A stretch of 64,000 nt of DNA from Sphingobacteriaceae bacterium (lineage in GTDB: Bacteria > Bacteroidota > Bacteroidia > Sphingobacteriales > Sphingobacteriaceae): NCBI GenBank assembly GCA_903642215.1, contig CAHJWG010000001.1, positions 620,001 through 684,000 of the forward strand. Direction: 5' to 3'. The notes below the pieces were generated by a model. It ran no database searches, was not told where the DNA came from, and saw only the letters and a list, made by a program, of their open reading frames with translations. Positions within the stretch are counted from its first letter, which is position 1. The number at the start of each line of letters is the position of its first letter. This document shows, piece by piece, positions 59,805-64,000 of the stretch. The translations under genes were made by a program, and so were the position numbers.

Positions 59805-62800
59805 TGCACAAAAAATTACAAACAGCTTGTTTATTTTTTTTGCTGGCAGCTGCTCCAACTGCTTTTTCGCAGTCTTTTGCAGGTAAAACCGTTGCCGGCA
59901 TCCCTTATTATTCTGATCCGGCAATTTCGCCGGACGGTACTGAAATTGCTTTTACTTCCGGCGGAGATATCTGGACGGTTCCTGCTGCCGGCGGCGAAGC
60001 GCATTTGCTAATTTCTGACCCGGCTTATGATTCGCGGCCGGTTTATTCGCCCGATGGAAAATATCTCGCCTTCAACTCAACCCGAACCGGCAATGGTGAT
60101 ATTTATATTTTCAACCTTAAAACAAATGAATTAAAACGCCTGACTTTTGATGACGGCAATGAAAGTTTAAGTGCCTGGTCGCCGGATGGTAAATACGTTT
60201 ATTACGCTTCCACCAGTCATGAAATTTCCGGGATGAACGATGTTTTCCGGATCAAAGCGGGAGGCGGCACGCCGATGCCGGTAAGCGAAAACCGTTATAT
60301 GAACGAGTTTTTTGCGATGCCTTCTCCCGATGGAAAAACCCTTGCTTTAACCGCTCGCGGCGTAGCTGCGCAACAATGGTGGCGCAACGGCAGCAGCCAT
60401 TTAGACCAATCAGAAATTTGGTTGATGAAAGAAGGAAAACCATCGCCTTATGAAAAATTTACGGCCGGCGGTGCCAAAGAATTATGGCCGATGTGGAGCA
60501 AAGACGGACAATCAATCTATTATATTTCTGATCGCAGCGGCACACAAAATTTATGGGTAAAAACAGTATCCGGCACACCAAAACAACTTACTAAATTTAG
60601 TAGTGGGCGCGTGCTTTGGCCAACTATGGCTTTCAACGGAAAAACAATTGTTTTTGAGCGCGATTTTAAAATCTGGAAGTACGATTTAGCTTCCGGCAAA
60701 GCTTCTGCCATGGATATTGTTCGCCGCGGCGCACCCGCCGGCCCCGGTACAGAACATCAGCGGTTAACCAATCAGTTCAGAAGTTTAGCTTTATCCCCGG
60801 ATGGTAAAAAAGTTGCTTTTGTAGCACATGGCGATGTTTTTGTTTCCGCTGCGCGGGATGGCGGGGATGCTTTTAGGGTAACCAATACCGGTGCAAACGA
60901 ATCGCAGCCGCAATGGGCACCAAACAGCAATACGCTGGTTTACATTTCCGATCGCGGAGATGCCGCACATTTATATCAGTATAATTTTATCACGGCAAAA
61001 GAAGTATGCCTTACAGATGGTAACCTGGATGATGGCGCACCGTTATTTTCACCAACCGGAAAATCAGTTGCCTTTATCCGTAACGGGAAAGAATTGCGGG
61101 TTTTAAACCTGGAAACCAAGCAGGAAAAACTTTTGGCAAAAGGATTTATGGGCCGGCCGCCTTTTACCGCTGCCGGCGGTGTTAGTTGGTCGCCGGATGG
61201 CAGCTGGCTGGCTTACGGTGCTTACGGCAACAAAACCTTTTACAATGTTTACGTGGTTCCTGCTGCCGGCGGCGAACCGAAAGCGATTAGTTTTTTAGCG
61301 AATACTTTTGGCGGAGATGTTAACTGGAGTGCCGATGGAAAATATATCTTGTTCAACACTAATCAGCGGACAGAAGACGCCAGTATAGCCCGGATTGACC
61401 TGGTGCCGCAGCGGCCGCGTTTCCGCGAAGATCAGTTCCAGCAGATGTTTATCGAACAAAATACTTCGCCTGCAAGCCCGGTAAACACGGTAACATCCAA
61501 ACCATCGGCAGAGAAAAAACCGGATGCTTTGGATTCACTCAAAAAAGCATCGGTAAAAACAGTACGGCCAAAACCGGAAGAAATAAAAATTGTGACGGAA
61601 GGCATCCGCCAGCGTTTAAATTTACTGCCGCTCGGCGTAGATGTTAACGATTTTAAGTTGAGTAAAGATGGCAACACGTTGTTAATAACAGCATCTGCCG
61701 CCGGGCAATCCAACCTGTACACTTATTCTTTAAACGAACTGGCTACAGAACCGGCTGCCTTAAAACAGCTTACTTCTACACATGCGCCTAAAATTGATGC
61801 GCAGTTTTCTGCCGATGGTCGCGAAGTTTTTTATATGGAGCAGGGCCGCATACAATCCATCGCTTTGGATAGCAAAACAGTAAAACCTTTGGCAGTTACC
61901 GCCGAAATGGATATTGACTTTAACAAAGAAAAAATAGAGGTTTTTGAACAGGCCTGGGAAGCGCAAAGCAAAGGTTTTTATGATGAAAACTTCCACGGAA
62001 CCAACTGGAATACGGTTAGGCGGGAGTATGAGCCGATGGCTGCCGGAGCCAGCACGCCGGAAGAATTGCGGCGGATTTTAAGTTTGATGGTGGGCGAATT
62101 AAACGCTTCACATTCCGGCATTTCCGGTTCTTCTCCTTTGCAGATTGTTACCGGCCGTTTAGGTTTGCATTTTGATCGCGCAGCTTATGAAAACGGCGGC
62201 AAGTTTAAAATTACCGAAATTATCCCTTTAAGTGCTGCTGACCTCGCCGAAAATATCCATATCGGAGATTATTTAACCGCAATTGATGATCAGCCGTTAA
62301 ATGCAAATATTAATCTGGATCAGTTACTGGAAAATAAAATTAACCGCCGGGTTGCTTTAACTATTGGTTCGGCTTCGGGTGCAAATTCGCATAAAGTAAC
62401 CGTTCGGCCAAGCAATCAGGCAACAGAAAAAGGCTTGCTTTATAAATACTGGGTACAGCAGCAACGGGATTATATCAATAAAATCAGTAACGGCCGGCTG
62501 GGTTATGTACATTTATTTGATATGTCAGAACAATCTCTTAATCAGTTATATCTGGATTTGGATGCAGAAAATCAATCCAAAGAAGGTGTCGTGATTGATG
62601 TACGCAATAACAACGGCGGTTTTGTAAATGCTTATGCGCTGGATGTATTCAGTAGAAAACCGTATTTAACCATGACCGGCCGCGGGATGCCTTCCGGCCC
62701 GGCGCGTACACAGTTGGGACAAAGAACGCTTGAACTGCCAACAATTTTGGTTACCAACCAGCATTCACTTTCTGATGCGGAAGATTTTACAGAAGGTTAC

Positions 62801-63067
62801 CGCGCCATGAAATTGGGAAAAGTGGTGGGCGAGCCAACCGGCGGCTGGATTATTTTTACCGGAGCTACAACTTTAATCGATGGTTCTACCCTGCGGATGC
62901 CTTTTAGCCGGATTACCGATCATGATGGTAAAGATATGGAATTGCATCCGCGCCCGGTTGATGTACCTGTTTCCAGAGCTTTAGGTGAAGGAAATACGAA
63001 AGATTCTCAATTAGATGCGGCGGCGAAGGAGTTGCTACAGGAAGTTGGCGGGAACAAATCGAGGTAG
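59804..63067 (+). CDS. Secreted tricorn-like S41 protease with beta-propeller domains
   Basis: A 1087-residue exported protein (signal MHKKLQTACLFFLLAAAPTAFS). Residues about 25-600 hold repeated PD40/WD-like units (SPDGTEIAFTS, SPDGKYLAFNS, SPDGKYVYYAS, SPDGSWLAYGA). A PDZ region near 780-850 (ENIHIGDYLTAIDDQPL) and S41 core follow: GRLGYVHLFDMS, VIDVRNNNGG and NQHSLSDAEDF with the nucleophile Ser near 990. Expected to degrade peptides in the periplasm. ATG 59804 preferred over ATG-less upstream frame. Confidence 0.93.
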   Translation: MHKKLQTACLFFLLAAAPTAFSQSFAGKTVAGIPYYSDPAISPDGTEIAFTSGGDIWTVPAAGGEAHLLISDPAYDSRPVYSPDGKYLAFNSTRTGNGDIYIFNLKTNELKRLTFDDGNESLSAWSPDGKYVYYASTSHEISGMNDVFRIKAGGGTPMPVSENRYMNEFFAMPSPDGKTLALTARGVAAQQWWRNGSSHLDQSEIWLMKEGKPSPYEKFTAGGAKELWPMWSKDGQSIYYISDRSGTQNLWVKTVSGTPKQLTKFSSGRVLWPTMAFNGKTIVFERDFKIWKYDLASGKASAMDIVRRGAPAGPGTEHQRLTNQFRSLALSPDGKKVAFVAHGDVFVSAARDGGDAFRVTNTGANESQPQWAPNSNTLVYISDRGDAAHLYQYNFITAKEVCLTDGNLDDGAPLFSPTGKSVAFIRNGKELRVLNLETKQEKLLAKGFMGRPPFTAAGGVSWSPDGSWLAYGAYGNKTFYNVYVVPAAGGEPKAISFLANTFGGDVNWSADGKYILFNTNQRTEDASIARIDLVPQRPRFREDQFQQMFIEQNTSPASPVNTVTSKPSAEKKPDALDSLKKASVKTVRPKPEEIKIVTEGIRQRLNLLPLGVDVNDFKLSKDGNTLLITASAAGQSNLYTYSLNELATEPAALKQLTSTHAPKIDAQFSADGREVFYMEQGRIQSIALDSKTVKPLAVTAEMDIDFNKEKIEVFEQAWEAQSKGFYDENFHGTNWNTVRREYEPMAAGASTPEELRRILSLMVGELNASHSGISGSSPLQIVTGRLGLHFDRAAYENGGKFKITEIIPLSAADLAENIHIGDYLTAIDDQPLNANINLDQLLENKINRRVALTIGSASGANSHKVTVRPSNQATEKGLLYKYWVQQQRDYINKISNGRLGYVHLFDMSEQSLNQLYLDLDAENQSKEGVVIDVRNNNGGFVNAYALDVFSRKPYLTMTGRGMPSGPARTQLGQRTLELPTILVTNQHSLSDAEDFTEGYRAMKLGKVVGEPTGGWIIFTGATTLIDGSTLRMPFSRITDHDGKDMELHPRPVDVPVSRALGEGNTKDSQLDAAAKELLQEVGGNKSR
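61540..61565 (+). repeat. Extended two-part motif in the tricorn-like gene
   Basis: CAAAAAAGCATCGG then TAAAAACAGTAC. Confidence 0.75.
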
Positions 63068-63092
63068 GATTTATTAAGATTGTAAATTTTGG

Positions 63093-63139
63093 AATGCTTC
63101 TTTTATCGGCTTAAAATTTAGGTTGATAAAAGAAGTATT
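63093..63139. terminator. Inverted motif pair between convergent genes
   Basis: ATGCTTCTTTTA (63094-63105) and TAAAAGAAGTAT (63127-63138) are exact motif copies facing each other, with TCGG and TTGA-type linkers. The location between convergent tricorn-like and YihY genes fits a terminator. Confidence 0.8.
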
Positions 63140-63140
63140 C

Positions 63141-64000
63141 CTATTTTTCCAGCCGATTTTGCGCCGGCAAAACTTTTACATCACGTTCCACTTCTTTTTG
63201 TTCGATTTGAACTGCATATTCGGCAGGTTCAATTTTATCACCGTATTCTTCAGCGTAAACTTTTGTAAACTCAGCTCCAAAATATAAAATGGCCGACGTG
63301 TAATAAATCCACACTAAAATAACAATCAACGAACCCGCTGCGCCGTAAGTAGAACCGGTTCCGGTGGTTTGGATGTAAATGCCGATCAGATATTTGCCCA
63401 GCATAAATAAAAGTGAAGTAAAAAAAGCACCGGTACGCACATCCCGCCAGGCAATTTTAACATCTGGCAAAAACTTAAAAATAAAGCCGAATAAAACGGC
63501 AATCACCAAAAACGTAATGCCAAGGTTAATCAGGTTAAAAATCTGGACGGTAACTTCCGGGAAATAGCGTGTAATCCGGCTGCTTAATGCCAAAACCAGC
63601 GCATTGATAATCAAAGAAACAACCAGTAAAAAGCCCAATCCTATAATCATCGAAAAGGAAATCAGCCGGTTGGTCAGCATTTTTACCCAGCCTTTTTTGG
63701 GTTTCGCTTTTACCCGCCAAATGATATTGATCGAATCCTGAATCTCCAAAAAAATACTGGTTGCACCGATAATCAAGGTGATTATGCTGGTTGCAACCGC
63801 AATCCCGGTTTTACCGGACAAGGAAACACTTTTGATCATTTCCTGAATTTGCAGTGCGGCGTTACTACCAACATAGGATTTTATTTCCGGATAAATATTA
63901 TTCTGCGCAGCATCTTTCCCTAAAAAAATTCCGATTAAGGAAATAACCAACATGAGTAAAGGTGCCAGGGCAAAAACCGTATAATAAGCCAATGCTGCAC
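63141..64000 (-). CDS. YihY/BrkB-family inner-membrane protein, 5' end outside window
   Basis: An open frame runs past the window edge; the N-terminal residues are missing. The visible part begins AALAYYTVFALAPLLMLVISLIG, the hallmark of the YihY/UPF0761 family (once misnamed ribonuclease BN). Several TMs follow, with WRVKAKPKKGWVKMLTNRL and IYYTSAILYFGAEFTKVYAEEYG near the C-terminus. Function unknown. Confidence 0.93.
   Translation of the reverse strand, partial: AALAYYTVFALAPLLMLVISLIGIFLGKDAAQNNIYPEIKSYVGSNAALQIQEMIKSVSLSGKTGIAVATSIITLIIGATSIFLEIQDSINIIWRVKAKPKKGWVKMLTNRLISFSMIIGLGFLLVVSLIINALVLALSSRITRYFPEVTVQIFNLINLGITFLVIAVLFGFIFKFLPDVKIAWRDVRTGAFFTSLLFMLGKYLIGIYIQTTGTGSTYGAAGSLIVILVWIYYTSAILYFGAEFTKVYAEEYGDKIEPAEYAVQIEQKEVERDVKVLPAQNRLEK

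Larger units (their letters stand above)
3765..63138. repeat. Family of 35 exact dispersed 12-nt motif copies
   Basis: Core TAAAAGAAGYAT or TAAAAACAGYAT. Plus-strand starts: 3765, 10581, 11325, 11877, 14519, 14692, 17542, 21035, 22752, 23478, 28322, 31792, 37029, 37899, 40551, 43951, 44825, 46856, 48847, 52179, 52420, 60558, 63127. Minus-strand copies start (lower coordinate) at 6165, 13672, 16131, 18607, 19395, 28719, 40307, 40881, 50114, 56606, 59793, 63094. One-mismatch copies include 1571, 21254, 21636, 21709, 29962, 30537, 38493, 38943, 44181, 46048, 46379, 50698, 51103, 51829, 51983, 55466, 60996, 61554 and 61684. Found by eye, so the list may be incomplete. Confidence 0.9.

Noticed and set aside
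28719-61565. Dispersed motif as a by-product of Lys-Thr-Val or Lys-Glu-Ala codon choice
   Set aside because: It occurs in other frames and on the antisense strand (LILFL, DASFT, DKNSIG, KMLLLAG) and about 15 copies are intergenic.
3765-63138. Dispersed motif as a CRISPR repeat or phage att site
   Set aside because: Copies are irregularly spaced over 60 kb, lie inside essential genes and show no spacers or associated genes.

Overview
The window reads as a chromosomal segment of a Bacteroidota bacterium, most likely Sphingobacteriaceae (Mucilaginibacter or Pedobacter-like). The inference rests on a SusC/SusD pair, a DUF4175 protein, a PspC/PadR pair, an S16 with a long acidic tail, a LUD-protein/ftsH/rsfS/biotin-ligase gene order, and promoters with the Bacteroidota -7 box TAnnTTTG. 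There is no rRNA, phage, transposase or CRISPR array. Most of the window is ordinary core genome.

Layout: 1-5.5 kb carries a partial LUD protein, ftsH, rsfS, birA, a DsbD N-domain protein and pfkA. 5.5-9.2 kb carries a nucleotidase and the rpsP-rimM-trmD-rplS ribosome/tRNA cluster, with a decayed YoeB toxin beside an intact antitoxin. 9.3-16 kb carries psd, cdsA, a DUF2007 protein, a CPBP protease, dusB, apaG, a zinc peptidase and murF. 16-23.4 kb carries an M14 carboxypeptidase, a TonB receptor and PspC/PadR. 23.6-28.3 kb is the SusC/SusD pair. 28.3-33 kb carries OmpA, DoxX, an LD-carboxypeptidase and metG. 33.2-37 kb is a compact restriction-modification locus. 37.1-40.9 kb is a three-subunit molybdenum aldehyde oxidoreductase whose small subunit contains an in-frame amber codon. 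41-44.8 kb carries tRNA-Arg, regulators with small enzymes, and an unusual class-II tRNA-like gene. 45-51.7 kb carries a TonB-C protein, an M23 peptidase, rbfA, hflX, a GNAT enzyme and trpC-trpG-trpE behind a leader-peptide attenuator. 51.7-64 kb carries a cytochrome-b-like membrane protein, aat, a glutathione peroxidase, ybeY, an anti-sigma-type ATPase, DUF4175, a putative glycosyltransferase, two tiny His-rich exported peptides, a tricorn-like protease and a partial YihY protein.

The strongest unexplained signal is a short dispersed DNA motif, TAAAAGAAGYAT or TAAAAACAGYAT. I found 35 exact copies by eye (about 0.03 expected by chance) plus many one-mismatch copies. It lies on both strands, in genes in several reading frames and in spacers, often with an upstream TTTTA or CCGG flank and several times as inverted pairs in terminator position. 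Its density resembles the DNA uptake sequences of Neisseria and Pasteurellaceae, but its function is unknown. Other points for follow-up: an A9 run at the end of the restriction-modification gene followed by a specificity gene without an ATG/GTG/TTG start; twin target-recognition domains in that subunit; a class-II tRNA body with an Asp-type anticodon; a two-Trp leader peptide with a terminator in front of trpE; and large palindromes next to the padR and hxlR regulators.
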